Positions 1-12,250 of a stretch of 64,000 nucleotides of DNA are shown piece by piece. How positions within the stretch are numbered: position 1 is the stretch's first letter; every line of letters starts with the position of its first letter. The stretch lies in assembly GCF_000485595.1 (NCBI RefSeq), contig NW_014577501.1, positions 21,739-85,738 of the forward strand. Reading direction: 5' to 3'. The notes beneath the pieces are model-generated. The model saw only the letters and a list, made by a program, of their open reading frames with translations, was not told where the DNA came from and searched no databases. Position numbers and translations under genes: made by a program. This DNA comes from Priapulus caudatus. Its lineage: Eukaryota; Priapulida; Priapulimorpha; Priapulimorphida; Priapulidae.

Positions 1-60
1 GGTGGGGGCTGCGTGTGTACGTAGGGAAGGTGGGGGCTGCGTGTGTACGTGGGGAAGGTG
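1..60. repeat. short tandem repeat, two units
   Basis: Two adjacent units of about 28 bp starting GGTGGGGGCTGCGTGTGTAC open the window and differ by one base near their ends. The remaining sequence up to 363 is AT-rich intron-like DNA in which I see no coding exon. Confidence 0.6.
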
Positions 61-363
61 AAAGCTGCTATTGTATAATATGCAGGGTAGCAATAACATC
101 ATTTTTGGTTTTACATTGTTGCTGCATTATATTACAGTTACAGTTGAAGCTGTGCTAAAGTAAAACCTCTTGACCGGGGGATCTGTTTATAAAGCACACA
201 CTTTGTTTCCCTTGAATTTACTGTAATATACAGGTTAGACTAAATCTACATGAACTGAATATATGGAAAGCCTATGTGAAGCCATTCGGTAAATCTTTAT
301 GGGTGAGCTGGGTTTAAGAACAAAATGCAACAAATTTTACGTGTTCAACATGATTTGTTTCAG

Positions 364-818
364 TGGCCTCACAACTCCACAGAAGAACCCATCTTTGCTC
401 TGACAAAAACTGGTGATAAATTTGACGAGGTACACAACAGTCATTGTTTACTACAAGCCACTGTGTTTTCAAATAAAATAATTGATGCGAGACTAAAGGA
501 AAATAATAGAAACACTAGAGGTAAATTAATTAAAATGAAAGTTCATCACTATATTAATGGCAGTTATTATTAGAACTGCTAATAAAGTCATCAATTGTGT
601 GGGTATGACATGATGTCCATACTGAATGTAAAACCAAAAGGCAGCAATTTGTAAGCATTAAATAATGTTGCCACATTTCGTTTGATTTCTAGGTGCGGAC
701 TATACTGCTAGAACTTTATAGCAATGGTTGTAAATTCAGAATAAGTCAGCTGAAGAAGCGAATTGAGGAATCGTCAATGCCTGTCCCAGCGGAAAACGAG
801 CTTAAACGATTAATAAAG
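364..818 (+). CDS. POLR3E: RNA polymerase III subunit RPC5 (POLR3E-like), C-terminal exons, partial
   Basis: Two exons, 364-429 and 693-818, are both phase 0 and bounded by a TTTGTTTCAG acceptor, a GAG|gtacac donor, a TTTCTAG acceptor and an AAG|gttggt donor. Spliced, they give 64 residues, starting WPHNSTEEPIFALTKTGDK and containing ILLELYSNGCKFRISQLKKR. This aligns by eye with the end of animal RPC5, which has the same order: a phenylalanine-alanine-leucine segment, a Gly-Asp, a Leu-Leu-Glu run, then a basic helix. RPC5 is a TFIIF-like peripheral subunit of RNA polymerase III acting in the nucleus. Upstream exons lie left of the window. The family's final segment (about 18 residues around Tyr-Gly-Gly-x-Trp-Tyr-Leu) is not found. 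A weak acceptor at 908 would add only Leu-Gly and a stop. The family call rests on remembered homology and could be wrong in detail. Confidence 0.6.
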
Positions 819-981
819 GTTGGTCATTTCTATAGTTTTGAATTTGTAATAGGCATAGTCTTATATTTGATGCTGTACTGTAGCTGACTTCTCTCTCATT
901 TTTCTCAGCTAGGCTAAAATAGTTTTTTTGGCATCGTCAGCACCTGCCTATTTCTGTTATTTTCTTTGCAATGTAAGGCGG

Positions 982-2330
982 ATCCAGAGAGACATGATAC
1001 AAGATTGCGTGGCACAGCTTTGCTGTTGATCCTAAGCGCTGCGCGCGGATGAGACGCGCAATTCCGCGGGATATGCGCACGCGACCGCGGGGATGTTCAA
1101 GTATGAAGCGCTGTCCGCAGTGGAGACGTGCGCCAAATTCGAGGCCCAGCGCACGTCTCTACAGCGGTCAGCGGATGGTCTGTAGTTTCAGAAGATGACA
1201 ATGATTATATATGGACGATATTCTAGGAATTGGCGATTATAAAACAGTAACAAAAATCGCCCAGTCATGCTCCAGATTAGCTGAATCAAAACGATTAGAA
1301 TTTAATATGAACAAAACAAATACAATGGTTATAAAATTCACAAACAAAGAAAGGATAGAGAAGGAGACCAAGGCAACCAAGGCAATAGGCAACCAAGTAA
1401 TCAAAAAATGCACCAAATATTCATACCTAGGGGATCTAATTAATGATATAGGAGGTTATAACGATATGATAAGAGTCCAAACTGAAAAATGTTGATGATG
1501 AGCCGTTTCATGATGAGCGAAATAATATTATTATCATGGGCAGAAGAGCAAAATTATGGAAATCATACTATAGAAGCAAGAGTGAAATTATACGAATGCA
1601 CAGTTTTACCTTCCTTCGTAAATAACAGTGAAACATGGACAGGAAGAAGTAAAAATGTTGGAGGATTTCCAAAATGAGTGCCTGCGCAGAATAATAATCA
1701 CGCAGAAAATGCAGAAAAATCTACGGAAATGCATTGAAAGACGATGAAAATTCCAAGGAAAGATACGGAGAAATTAGTAAAAATAACATATAGTTTCTAT
1801 AGGTAAATCGTGGTAAATACATTAAACACGCATTATTTTATTGAAAATCCCCATATTTACTTATAAAACATCCAAGAGATGGCACTGTGGCATGTAAACA
1901 TTGGCTGTATTTTGATGAAAACTGTTCAATGAATGACGCACTCGTTCACTTGCAACAGCGAGAGAAAATGCGGGAAATTTTCCTCTTCGATGCGAAATGC
2001 ATCGGCCGGGCATTTCATTATTTACGAAAAGTAAATAAGCCGGTGAAAAACGGTAGGTACAGGAACCGGTAACGTCGGTCACGCCCCATTCATGCCCATC
2101 AACGAAGAAGGCGTAGCGCAGTGCGCTAAACAGCGTGTTATTTTCGTTTTTGTGCCAAACTCTATCGTAGGAAACCGTTCTAGCCTAGCAGAATGCCCTA
2201 GTTCCTGAGATCGGCGATTCCATGCTGTTATGGGTCCCCACCTATAAAAATATCAAACAGAGGTGCGGCGTAGGCTGTGATTAGAAGACACAAAGTGTCA
2301 ATCCTCGGCAAGCCTCGGCATCATGGCCAC
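982..2330 (+). mobile_element. degraded LINE-like repeat, copy 1
   Basis: The block starts with a GC-rich stretch (about 985-1190), continues into a reverse transcriptase remnant, and ends with a segment (about 2085-2330) shared with 33780-34110 and 40519-40650. The reverse complement of 40519-41701 matches it nearly end to end, so it is a dispersed repeat and not unique DNA. It sits just downstream of the visible RPC5 exons, where the last exon of that gene would be expected. Boundaries are approximate. Confidence 0.7.
1196..1760 (+). pseudogene. reverse transcriptase fragment (non-LTR type), frame-broken
   Basis: One frame (1211-1495) begins at a Tyr-Met-Asp-Asp catalytic box (codons at 1208-1219, IIYMDDILG), the motif C of reverse transcriptases. 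It continues into the LEFNMNKTNTMVIKF and YSYLGDLINDIGGY segments typical of the thumb region of non-LTR enzymes. After a stop at 1493 the homology resumes in another frame as ARVKLYECTVLPS and SETWT, then shifts again near 1670 to LEDFQNECLRRIII. The upstream fingers and palm are missing. The second copy on the minus strand near 40930-41480 has similar lesions, so the element is dead. The clade cannot be set from this piece. Confidence 0.7.
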
Positions 2331-3450
2331 ATCACGTCCAGAGAGACCGGGTACAAGATGGCGTTGCGCAAAAGATGCGTTGTTCCCCGACCGCCGAGAG
2401 CGGTTAAGCCACGCACTTCCAAGGGACTGGGCGCACGCGACCGCGGGATGTTGTATGTAGCATCTCGCGCTGCCCGCTATACGAATTTGCGCGCCGAAGG
2501 AGGGTGGGCGCGCGAATCCGTATAGCGGGAAGCGTAACATCGCGCAGTTTTCGTCACACGTACATCGGCTTTACTACGGCGGCCTTGGGGGAGGGCATTT
2601 CCTGCTGCTGCTGCTTTGCTGCTCCAGGGCCGCGCTGCAGCAGGGAGCAGTATTTGGTGCTGCTGCTGGTTTGCTGCTGCAGGAGCGCACTGCAGCAGGG
2701 GCCAGTATTGCTTGCTGCTGCTGCTGCTTTACTGCTGCATGGGCCAGTATTTCTTGTTGCTGCTGCATGGGCGCGCTGCAGCAGGGGCCAGTATGTACGT
2801 GTACGTAGGATTAGCTACGTGTAAAAACTGGCACGGCCATGCCAGCATGTGCTCGCACGTGCCGTCGCCACGGGCAGTGCGGGGTCAGGTTGGTAAAAAC
2901 CTGCCACGTACGCAGCCAGGCGCCGCGGTGGCGGCGGTTTTGGAGATAGCATCTAGACCGCGCCCACCCACGTGGAGCGCCGTACGCGTCTTTGTTAAAA
3001 CCTCTGTGATAGACATGACGCTATACTCGGCAGTAGCCCACGTCATCGCGTAGCGGCCAATGAGCGAGCGTGTGGTCACTGATTGACAGCATTTCTTGGG
3101 GTTTCTTGTAGGAGCCACTACCTCTTACCCTTGTGGCGCGCCACCCCAAAAAATGTTTAGGGGCCGTTTGGAGATGGCCTCTAGGCGTCAATCGCGAAAT
3201 GTCGGTTGGATTCCGCCCCGTTTTCGCGGAGTTCGTTTTCAGACCCCTGTCTAACATATCTATCCAAGTGGACAATATGGGGGCGGCGTATTCACTGTGG
3301 GGGCGCGGCATTCTACATACGAGCTTGTAGTCGCGGCACACCGAAAATGACAGGCGACTCAACACATTTCTTTTCTTGCTACTCGTTTTATTGATGACTC
3401 TGTACCACAGAGTGTGGCACACACTGCAGGGCAGGTGAAACTGCAACACA
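2331..3450. other. GC-rich non-coding block
   Basis: This stretch is much richer in CpG than its surroundings and is therefore open in several frames on both strands, but none of the translations resembles a protein I know. It contains a strong hairpin at about 2472-2530 (arms GCTATACGAATT and its complement on either side of GAAGGAGGG) and a CTG-rich minisatellite. It may be a repeat or an old CpG island. I see no splice-supported exon. Confidence 0.5.
2600..2793. repeat. CTG-rich minisatellite
   Basis: About four degenerate units of roughly 50 bp, each combining a (CTG)n run, a GCGCTGCAGCAGGG box and a CCAGTAT box. The CTG content makes polyglutamine or polyleucine-like open frames on both strands, which should not be read as genes. 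Confidence 0.75.
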
Positions 3451-4693
3451 AATTTGTAATTCTTTTAAACCCAGTTCACTCTTTAATCTTACATGTATTA
3501 TATAATTTAACCAAAAACTAGCGTTATATTTGTATCCGAACTAAATGAGTGAATTAAACGATGTAGCTTGTGAATTAGACCAGTTGCAGTGACATAAAAA
3601 TATAATACTCACAAGTCACAAGTATATATACGAGCTCTCTTGTGGTCAACTTGCTGCGACTAATGTTTCATGCCAAACTACATGTTACTAGAAATTCCAC
3701 GTCTTAAAACCAGCCCAACCCCAGAGAAGCCGAATTTAAATTAAAGGGGCCCTGGACGAGCACACGCGCGACCGACAGTACGTAATTCTTGCACAAATAA
3801 TAATGGGCTCTCTACCAAAACAATTATTGCATTCTGGCGGTAACAGAGCTTTTATTGTTCTACAGTGATAAACATAATTAAAATATTGCTTTTAAAAAAA
3901 TGTGTGAAGTATGTATTCTACATACGAGCTTTTCTTGCCCTACAGTGATACAAATAATTAACATATTGCTTTTAAATATTGTGCCAAGTATAGGGGATAG
4001 CGTGATTGATCCTGTTGCCTCTCAAACATTTTTAATCTTATTTTTGCATGCCTCTGACCTAATATTTATATAATATACCTAATATTTATCTGCTAATACC
4101 CTATTTTACGGTGAAAAATAATTTGGAATAACTGCAGTATGCAGAGGCACAATATATCTAGTGAATAATATCTAGTCTATAGGACCTCCTAGTAAATGCC
4201 AAAATACCACAATGCATGATAAATTACATCCACCTGGTGTACAAAAAATAAACCGTATCTTGATACACAGACAGAAAAAGAAACGTCTTAAATTGCATGC
4301 TATGATAAATTTGTCATATCATGTACGAATTAATATTTTTTTTATTAGTTTATTTGTAAATTCATAATTAAAGGATTATAATACCCTAGTATTTTTAGAG
4401 TATATTATGATAATGGTGCATAAATAATAGTATACACATACAAATTTCTATTATCCTTGTTGTCATAAAACAGCAGTGTTTTGAAATCATTATTTTACTG
4501 TTATAATATGTGTTCCAATACTTTCTTAACACAAACGTATTACAAAGAGTACGTTAAAGCCATAGAAATATATAGTAAAGAATCATACATATATATATTA
4601 ATTATATATATATATTATTATATATTTAGCTGAAACACAATGATACGATCTGAGTGTGCTCTAGACTGCACTAGACAACATCCGTATCGTTAG
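3451..4693. other. AT-rich intergenic DNA
   Basis: No exon or RNA gene seen. A degenerate direct repeat containing GAGCTTTT and CTACAGTGATA occurs at about 3845-3900 and 3925-3985. A run of TA repeats lies near 4585-4625. Confidence 0.5.
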
Positions 4694-5460
4694 TAGTCAA
4701 CCTCACTTAATTCGTATCAGACGAGACCACGGCATTTTCTATGAATTATGTAATCAACGAATTAGACCTAATTCGTATTTTCCACGAATTCTATTAAATC
4801 CGTAGAAACCACGAAATAGATGGATAATTCGTGTAAACAACGATTTATGAATGGAAATTTTTTACAAAGTTATTTGTACATGGCTGAACAGCTGGATCGC
4901 GCGTTCGCTCGTGCGCACTTGCTGTATGCTACATAATATGCATGCATGTTATACAGAAGCTATGTAAAATAACATGTATTTGTTCTACATGTATAAAGAT
5001 AATTATATTGAAGTTTACACACATTTTGTATTGAGCAAATCTTGGTTAAATTTCATTTTATTTCAAACTTGGACAAATACATTACCTACGGTTCCACTTG
5101 CTATCACACAGAACGGAGACAGCGCGAGTGGGTTATGTACAATACTCCCAAATCTCGCGCATGCTCAATGCGTGACTACGAAATGGCTTATTGATTTTAA
5201 TTGTTGAGCGAGTGGCAGTGTTTATAAATATACTCAAAGATAAAATGTTGCTTGCATAAACAAACATCCCCTACGAATTACACGTGTCATTTTGAATTGA
5301 ATAACGTTAATTGGACCAGAGAATTATGTACGAATTACAGAATACGAATTATACAACGGAAATTAAAGGGAATAAAGAAGAGAAATATTGGGACCGCATG
5401 TTTTTGTACGAATTAGGTATTCTACGAATAAAGTGATGACGAATTAGGCGAGGTTGACTG
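4694..5460. mobile_element. pogo/Tigger-like non-autonomous DNA transposon
   Basis: The ends are inverted: left TAGTCAACCTCACTTAATTC and right end reading, on the other strand, CAGTCAACCTCGCCTAATTC. CAGTCAACCTCG-type termini with TA targets are known from the pogo/Tigger branch of Tc1/mariner; a TA follows the right end directly. The interior is full of inverted copies of CGAATTA and TAATTCG and has no transposase frame. The 767-bp size and the absence of coding capacity fit a deletion derivative. Confidence 0.65.
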
Positions 5461-5858
5461 TAATAATATCGCAATACAGACGCTACATATCGATTATCGT
5501 ATCGTGGGCCACTATCATGATTCACCGATGTATCGGTAAATCCCTACTATCCAATATTGAGACACAGATTGCTGCGGAGCATATAATTACGATTAACCAC
5601 GATTTAATTACGACACGCATTTAATTACGATAAAACACGATTACCTGGAAATTATGTTAAAATCTTGACTAATGTTCCCTTTTACATATGCTATGCCTTA
5701 TCTCTTCATTTTTTTTAAATGCAGTAACAAAAGCTCTCAATTATATATTTAATTAATTGTAATATGGTCCACAATGTGTGTTTAGATGTGAAGTTAGAGC
5801 TGTATTGATTATCCTGAGATTTAAGAAGTGGCTTCGGTACATCCCATGCCTGGACAGC

Positions 5859-8691
5859 TCACAGTACGTGTGGAAATATTGCTTTCCTGTTCGGTGGGTA
5901 ACTGGTGTAGGTCGCTTGGTACCACCTGTGTGTTGCGATGCCCATGGCCGCCTGATTTGCAACCACGAATACCACCACCATCCACCAGATGTAGTGACGC
6001 AACCCTGAGTAGAGAAATAATTATTAAATGTCAAGGCAGCCAATCTAATAACGTGCACAGGACTAACAATGGAATGTTTGAAGGTGGCACTGCTCCAACT
6101 AATGATCACAAAAGCAGTATGATGTACTACCCTTCTCCCCACCTAATGTCTGTAACTTGTGAAAGTGGCATCAATGAGTATTCAACTTGTGGGATCTGAC
6201 AATTATGATGAAGGCAATATCAAAGCTTGGTGAAATGAAAGGCCGAGATGGAAACAAGATGTATTCGCTATATCAACTCAGGGGTAGAAATTAACTTTTG
6301 AACACGGGAGTCCAACGGACTTCCCTAGCCTCAAAAAGAGGGAGTCCGCAGCAAAATGAGGGAGTCCGCAGGCAAAAGAGGGAGTCCGCAGCAAAATGAG
6401 GGTGTCCGCAGCAAAATGAGGGAGTCCGCAGCAAAATGAGGAAGTCCGCAGTCTGAGGTTCAAAATTAAAGATATTAACAATAACGATGTGCAAGGGACT
6501 AACGGTTGCACATCTGTCAAATTTTCTTTGGATATTAGCTGAAAAAATACGGTATTTCCAGGAGGCCGTGCTCTGGAACGAACTAGGTAGTATGGCAGAA
6601 TTTTCAGGGAGTCACAAGGACTCCTGCATATGTCAAATCAGGGAGTCCGACAGTAAATCTGGGAGTATTTGACTTCGAACCCTGCCAACTAGACACGAAT
6701 AAGATTTATATTTATAATAGATAGTGGAGTTTTGCTCCCCACACTGTGATGCAATAGATCTATAGGGAATTTTTTCACAAGAAGAAAAGTAGGTGGAGGA
6801 AAAATAATAGTAGATGGCTGATAATTGGAAATGCAACGAAATTTGGCAGTGTTCTATCGGCATTTTCAAGCCCTTTACCTTGATTAAAATTTCTAATTAG
6901 GTCATTTTAAACGCGAAATGTTCCATCACTTATGGGACTATATTTTAAGTGGCAAACTAGTCAGTGCCTAGCCTTCAAATTTTCGCTATTAGCTCGCTTA
7001 TTCGCTGTTAGCCAGCTTCTAGTACCGCAACACCTGGGTATAGTGGGGCGAGACGAGACTAATGTAGTAGGCATACCCATTGTCATGGCGAGGGCCAGGT
7101 AGATGAGGATCTCCGCCAGAAAGTGCGGGCACGACACGAGGTCGAACCAATCTCCGCTCGGAATGCAGTGTATGAGTGTTTTCACGCGGCCTTTGCTGTC
7201 CTTCCTCAGTCTTGCAAGGATGACGTGGGCTGTGTGGTGGTGCCAGTTTGCCCACAGGAACAGCGCAATGCCTACTGGTTGCCACCAGTGGAATTGTAGT
7301 CGGATCGGTGTGTCGACGTATGGAAATCCCTCGGCCAGGCTTAGCAGGGCAGGAGCTGAACAGAAATGGTTGATACATACAGTTACGTAGTTAAATCATG
7401 GTAGAGATGTTTAATTAATCCCCCCCCCCCAGAAGGACACCACAGCCAATATTTAGTTACTATGTATTTTAGATTTTTAGCGTGGTGACTCACTAGCACT
7501 TATTGTATGTAACTGAAAATTTGCATGTTGCATAGAATGTCAGAAGTGTCTAAACAACCGGATCCGGCTCCACACATCAGTAATCTAGAGAACCGGATAT
7601 CGGCTCTGATTGGCTAATTTTGTCACTGAATTATTTTATTTTTTAATATTTTTTGCTAATTTTATTTTATTTTAGAATTAGTGATAGGCTTAGTGGTTGG
7701 AGTTAGTGTTATTAATCATTAACTGATTTCTATATCCACAACTTTTATGTAGGTCTCAGTGGCTCAACGTTAGAGCTTTCGCTTCGTGATAGTAAGGGAC
7801 CGTGTTCGAACCCCATAAGACTGTAAGATGTTTTTATTTTCCTCTGTTTTCTGTATTTCTTTGTATTTTATTTGTTCTGTATTCATTTATTTGTTCGGTA
7901 ACTTTTGTTTATGTTTGGAATTAAATATATTTCTTTATGTTTTGCATTAAAAATTGTCCTATTATATATTTGTCCTGTTATGTTCGGAAACTGACCAGTC
8001 AGAGAAGAGTGCCGGTTGTTTAGTTTTCAGGACTACGAAACCGGGTCCGGTCGTTTAGACACTGCCTAGAATGTCCTACCAATCCATAGCTGAAATTTTG
8101 CTGGCGTGGCAGGCCATATAACTTCTAGGTAATTAACACTGAGGTCATTCGATTGCCCCCCTCCCCAGGGTTGAGCTACGCCATTTTGTGCTCACCTAAT
8201 CCGAGGTAGTAGGCGCAGCCAATGATGTAAGTCAGCCAGCTCATGGTGGACTGCGAGTAGACGCTGACGAACAGGCATTCATACAGTCGTCTTGCAACAT
8301 GCACGAACAGCATCGTCATGCCGAGCCCCGCCGACAGCGCGTCGACGCGCGCGCCATCTCGCGGACCAGTCAGGAAGTCGAAGAGCTCACCGAGCCACGT
8401 GAACGGCGTGCTCTTGTTGAAGTAGTAGCCGTGCAGCAGCACGGCAGTCAAAAATCCATTCCACAGCGTGGCGATAATGTAGTAGTGTGTAAAGTATCGC
8501 TTAGGAACGTGACACCAACCATGGTTACTGATGTCTTTGTGTGAACCCAGTTTGCCGTATCGAATCAGGTTTTGCAGGGCAGCGGGCATACTACTACTAC
8601 TAGAGATGAATAGCATTGGCCATTGCAGGGTGCACACGCCTATAGTCATCACTGCCCAGAACCAAAATATAATATTGCTACTTTCTATCAT
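5859..8691 (-). CDS. SRD5A3: polyprenol reductase (steroid 5-alpha-reductase 3 family), complete
   Basis: Three minus-strand exons, 8196-8691, 7077-7355 and 5859-6004, join in phase (1, then 1) to a 306-residue protein; the human protein has 318. The start ATG at 8689-8691 has an in-frame TAA two codons upstream. Exon 1 carries NLIRYGKL (41-48), then VPKRYFTHYYIIATLWNGFL (62-81) and RRLYECLFVSV, all hallmarks of this family. Exon 2 encodes the conserved HCIPSGDWFDLVSCPHFLAE (228-247), the C-terminal reductase signature. Exon 3 ends YPPNRKAIFPHVL plus stop. The enzyme reduces polyprenol to dolichol at the ER membrane, as part of N-glycosylation; the chain is strongly hydrophobic as expected. 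All splice sites are GT-AG. The gene is convergent with the RPC5 exons. Introns hold repeats at 6285-6680 and 7546-8062. Confidence 0.93.
6285..6680 (+). repeat. dispersed GGGAGTCC element with 20-bp expansion
   Basis: Inside SRD5A3 intron 2. The element also occurs, inverted, at 37035-37408 and 59984-60268. All three share an AAATTAAC...CGGGAGTCC start-type box, an AGGGAGTCCGACAGTAAATC box and an AAAATTCTGCCATAC-type box. In this copy the unit GGAGTCCGCAGCAAAATGAG is repeated about 5.5 times in a perfect 20-bp register from 6341 to 6450; the other two copies have only one or two units. No coding capacity seen. Confidence 0.75.
7546..8062. mobile_element. non-autonomous element with 22-bp inverted ends (hAT-like?)
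   Basis: The left end GTGTCTAAACAACCGGATCC at 7546 is matched inversely at 8041-8062 with two or three changes. The 9-mer TAGAATGTC lies just outside each end (7533-7541 and 8067-8075), a likely target duplication with ragged junctions. The interior contains a tRNA-like box at 7752-7822 and T-rich DNA. It lies in SRD5A3 intron 1. Family assignment is a guess from CAGTGTC-type ends and the 8-9 bp duplication. Confidence 0.6.
7752..7822 (+). repeat. tRNA-like sequence (SINE head or tRNA pseudogene)
   Basis: A 71-nt stretch has an A-box-like GTGGCTCAACGTTAG, a D-arm that can pair GCTC with GAGC, and a B box GTGTTCGAACCCC at tRNA spacing. The acceptor ends GGTCTCA and AAGACT pair only partly, and the anticodon arm does not fold cleanly. 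It therefore looks like an internal Pol III promoter of a SINE or a decayed tRNA, not a working tRNA gene. Confidence 0.5.
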
Positions 8692-11600
8692 GATTTATAA
8701 GTGTAGGAACCCTGTTATATGATGTAAAACGTGTACTTATCGAGTGTTTGCAGCAATAAAATTCCACGACAACAAACAAACAATATATATTTTCACGCAC
8801 TGGGCAACTGAACTGGACCCCTGTACCGGAAATCGAACAAACTGACAAAGTGACTGCCGTTTGAATCAATTCAAAGTCTCTGAAGTGACCGGTCACTCAG
8901 CGTAAAGCTGTTATGCGTTATGCGCCCGGTCATCGTTTGTGAAATTCAACTAATCGTACATTGGAAACGTGGAAGAGATAACTGTACGGAAGAGAAAGGG
9001 GAGGAAGGTTGTGCTGATTTAAAAGTGCAAATAAAATGGTTGGTGAGGATAAGAGAAAAAGTATATCGTGGCTATAGGAGATCGAGGAGGATGAAGAAAG
9101 AAGGCGCGTAGGGCACAGAGACAGAAGGGGAAAGAAAGGGTGAAGAAGGAAATATAGCATACAGACATCTACGTATATAAGCTTTTTTTGAATATAACTG
9201 TACACAATTTTATGGTGTTTGATTTTGTCATTTGACATATTTTAGGATTACTGCATTACTCGGTCAGGCTACTACTATCTAAAGGGCACCGTGGGAGCAG
9301 ACAGCTAGTAGCTCTACAGATGTAGGGTTGGCATTCCATGTGCACACAGCACATATATTATCAGGTGAGGTGACATATGTAGTCATAGTAAAGGTAAAAG
9401 GCATACAGAAATATACAAGCCTAAGTAATATAGTAAACATGCATAATGTAGGACTTGCTAAGAGGACTTGGGAGGAGGTACGTTCTTGCTCTTCTCTCTT
9501 CACGTTCTTGCTCTGTGCACCTTGACGTGCCCATTCTAGATGCATAGATCCATTCTGAATCTGCACTTGTAATGTCTTAACACATTATAATTAAGGTAAT
9601 TTAATACTTGATATACTAAGGTAATTTCATAACTACTAGCACATTTGAAAGATTGTGAAAAAATCAATATTATTTCAGGTCTGCGAATGATTCCATCAAG
9701 ATGATATCACTAGGCAGAACTAGTGAAAACCTAACCATCTGCAGCAAATGCAAGACATATCTTTGCGTACCGGCTGGTTGAGCTACCATAAGCCTTCATA
9801 TGTTGTCATGAGTCTAATAGCCATGTGTCAGGTATGTGTAGTCAGCATATCCTGAATATGATGGCTATCCTGACGGTTTTGTCAAGTGTTTTTTTTTTAT
9901 CTGACAAAAGCCGGCTGTGTTGATGTAGACATCCCTGGCAGGATTCCTGCATATATTCAACGTTGAATTTGGGCCTTACAGTAAACAGCACACGCACTGT
10001 GTGAATTGTAAGGGGGATACTGCAATTATCATTCGTAACCAGAGAGCTTATGTTCCTAATAAAAGACAAGATATGCGATCTTTAATCGTGTCTCAGAAGT
10101 AAAGTAACGCATATGACCTGTTGTTTATATAATGTCGAAAGTATTATTGAAATCTTGCTTTGATATAGCTAAATTAAATACACGTGAAATAATATTTGCA
10201 ATAATATTTGCCAAATCTTCTTGTATTTTTTAATGATTTACTTGAATTATTATACATAGCACATTACATTACATAAACATTGCAGCTACGTCTAAACACG
10301 TATATAGTCTGGTTAATTACGCATAATAACCAAATGTAGTTCATTAAAATGTCACACTGCCAGCGCCACGTAGTTTGCGAGTACCCAGCGCCAGTGCTTG
10401 TCTATTTATAATTATTATTGGAAGTTATGATAACCATGCAGTAGTGGTATATTATATATATATATATTTATAACATACGCACGCATGCAGACGCACGCAG
10501 ACACGAGCGTGCGCATTTAGTTATTTATTCAATATGACATGATGCATAAATATAAAGTATAATAATGTCAATAATAATAATATTAATAATAGACAACAGA
10601 GCTGTGACAGACTATTTCAAGTTAATGGCAATCTGGCTATTCTGCCACAGGAATATATATAGCTTTATATGATATGTTTTTCTTGGACCTTGGGCCGGAT
10701 TCAAGAACAGTTCGTACGCACAATATCGTGCGTACACACGTTCGTAGTTCGTACGCACAAACATGCATTTAGGTGGTATTCACAGAGTTCTATTTCGTGC
10801 GTACGGTACGCACACTAGCGACCATGCGTACGCACAATAACTGAGCTTTGAAACTGCACTTTATGCAAAGATACCGAAACAAACGCTAATATAATAGTGT
10901 TATATAGTGCATCGCCAGTTTGCTATGAAAGGCAAATGATATAATTAGGTCATAAAATTGAACATTTTCCTGTTTTAAAATGAGAAACAATATACTCAGT
11001 AACCCACTATTTTAATACTACATGTATTTCATTAACCGCATATAAGTAAATGTATAATGAAATAATGTTGTATTTAAAGTTTGTATCTTCCTATATTTAC
11101 ATAACGTTATAACGAACCTTTTAAACGTTGTATACGTCCTCTCATGGTTGTTATAGGCTGAAATATTGTCTCGTACGTTCGGCAACTTGTTTTGACTAAT
11201 TTCTAAACACCAATTTCTAATCTCGAACATTTTTAATTCTAGGAATATATTTTTTTTTATCCGCAACTCTTGCCTTGGTCCTGTTCCCGCTCGAGCTTTG
11301 ACGTAAATGTGTCGATGCATGGTGTCCGCGTTACAGCCCTCTTCTTTGCGTCCCTGTTTCTACCCCAAGATTTTGTGGGATTTGGTATTGGGGCTGCTGC
11401 AGACGTCTCCATCATCGTCATACACGCGCACGCGTTCGAACACCCACACTGCATGGTCATTTACTGTATATTTTCATACATCTTGAATGACATTGGTCTC
11501 AATATAATAATAAACGCTAATGTTCGGGACCTATATATCACAGTGCGAGTTAGCCTCGTGTTTAGCCTCGTTGATGCTAACAGAGAAAAACAACGCTCCG

Positions 11601-12182
11601 TACGATCGTTAAGTTGATTTCATGGCAAAAGCAAAGGCAAAGGCTGAGTATTGTAAACTTCTAAGGAACCAGCCAAATCAGGCGAAGATAGGGTCGAGTT
11701 TTTCCTGGCAGACACGAAGGTTGAACCGTCCCATCATCTTCAGTTCATTATAATTAACTGCTTTAATCACAGCTTGCCATATCTTTTTATTAACTACAGC
11801 TGCCGCGTTACCAGCAAAACTTCCGAACACAGTCATATCTTCCTCTGTTCCACTTCATAAATGATTAAGTCTATTTTTTCTGCGGAAATATTCCTATTCT
11901 TCCACCTCTTCACTTGAGTTGCCGTGTATATAACGTACTAAATAAATTTGCTCTCACCGCACTCGTTGAGAATGGTGCTATAGGAGATGATTGGCTATTA
12001 GGAGACAGTGGCTATAGTTCATAAAGGCTTGCTTGATGATACCCAATTACTCAGACCAACGAACTGCACCAGAGCGCTGTTTTGTGGGTTTTGAAAAGTA
12101 AACATTGATTACCAATCCGAGATTTACATGACGTATTCGTCTTTATGCCAACATTCTGCGTGACAGGGGCATTATGGCTGAT

Positions 12183-12250
12183 AGGAGGGAGGGAGGGAGG
12201 GAGGGGGATAGAGAGAGAGCGAGAGAGAAAGAGAGAGAGAGAGAGAGCGC
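12183..12250. repeat. GGGA/GA microsatellite
   Basis: A run of GGGA units passes into GA units and then a short GC run. Simple sequence only. Confidence 0.85.

Noticed and set aside
819-917. Terminal RPC5 exon at the acceptor ending 908
   Set aside because: Would add only Leu-Gly-stop and lose the conserved C-terminus; kept as a possibility but not annotated.
2277-3449. Overlapping open frames on both strands in GC-rich DNA
   Set aside because: Explained by low stop-codon frequency and a CTG minisatellite; no splice signals or family similarity.
6341-6450. CRISPR-like array
   Set aside because: The 20-bp units are contiguous with no unique spacers, inside a eukaryotic intron.
7752-7822. 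Functional tRNA gene
   Set aside because: A and B boxes present, but the acceptor and anticodon stems do not pair properly.
9680-9785. Short Cys-rich coding end (CSKCKTYLCVPAG then stop) after a TATTTCAG acceptor
   Set aside because: Reminiscent of a piggyBac C-terminal cysteine motif, but only about 33 codons with no other transposase part nearby.
11270-11617. 115-codon plus-strand frame with hydrophobic stretches
   Set aside because: No recognisable family, an overlapping antisense frame is also open, and no splice support.
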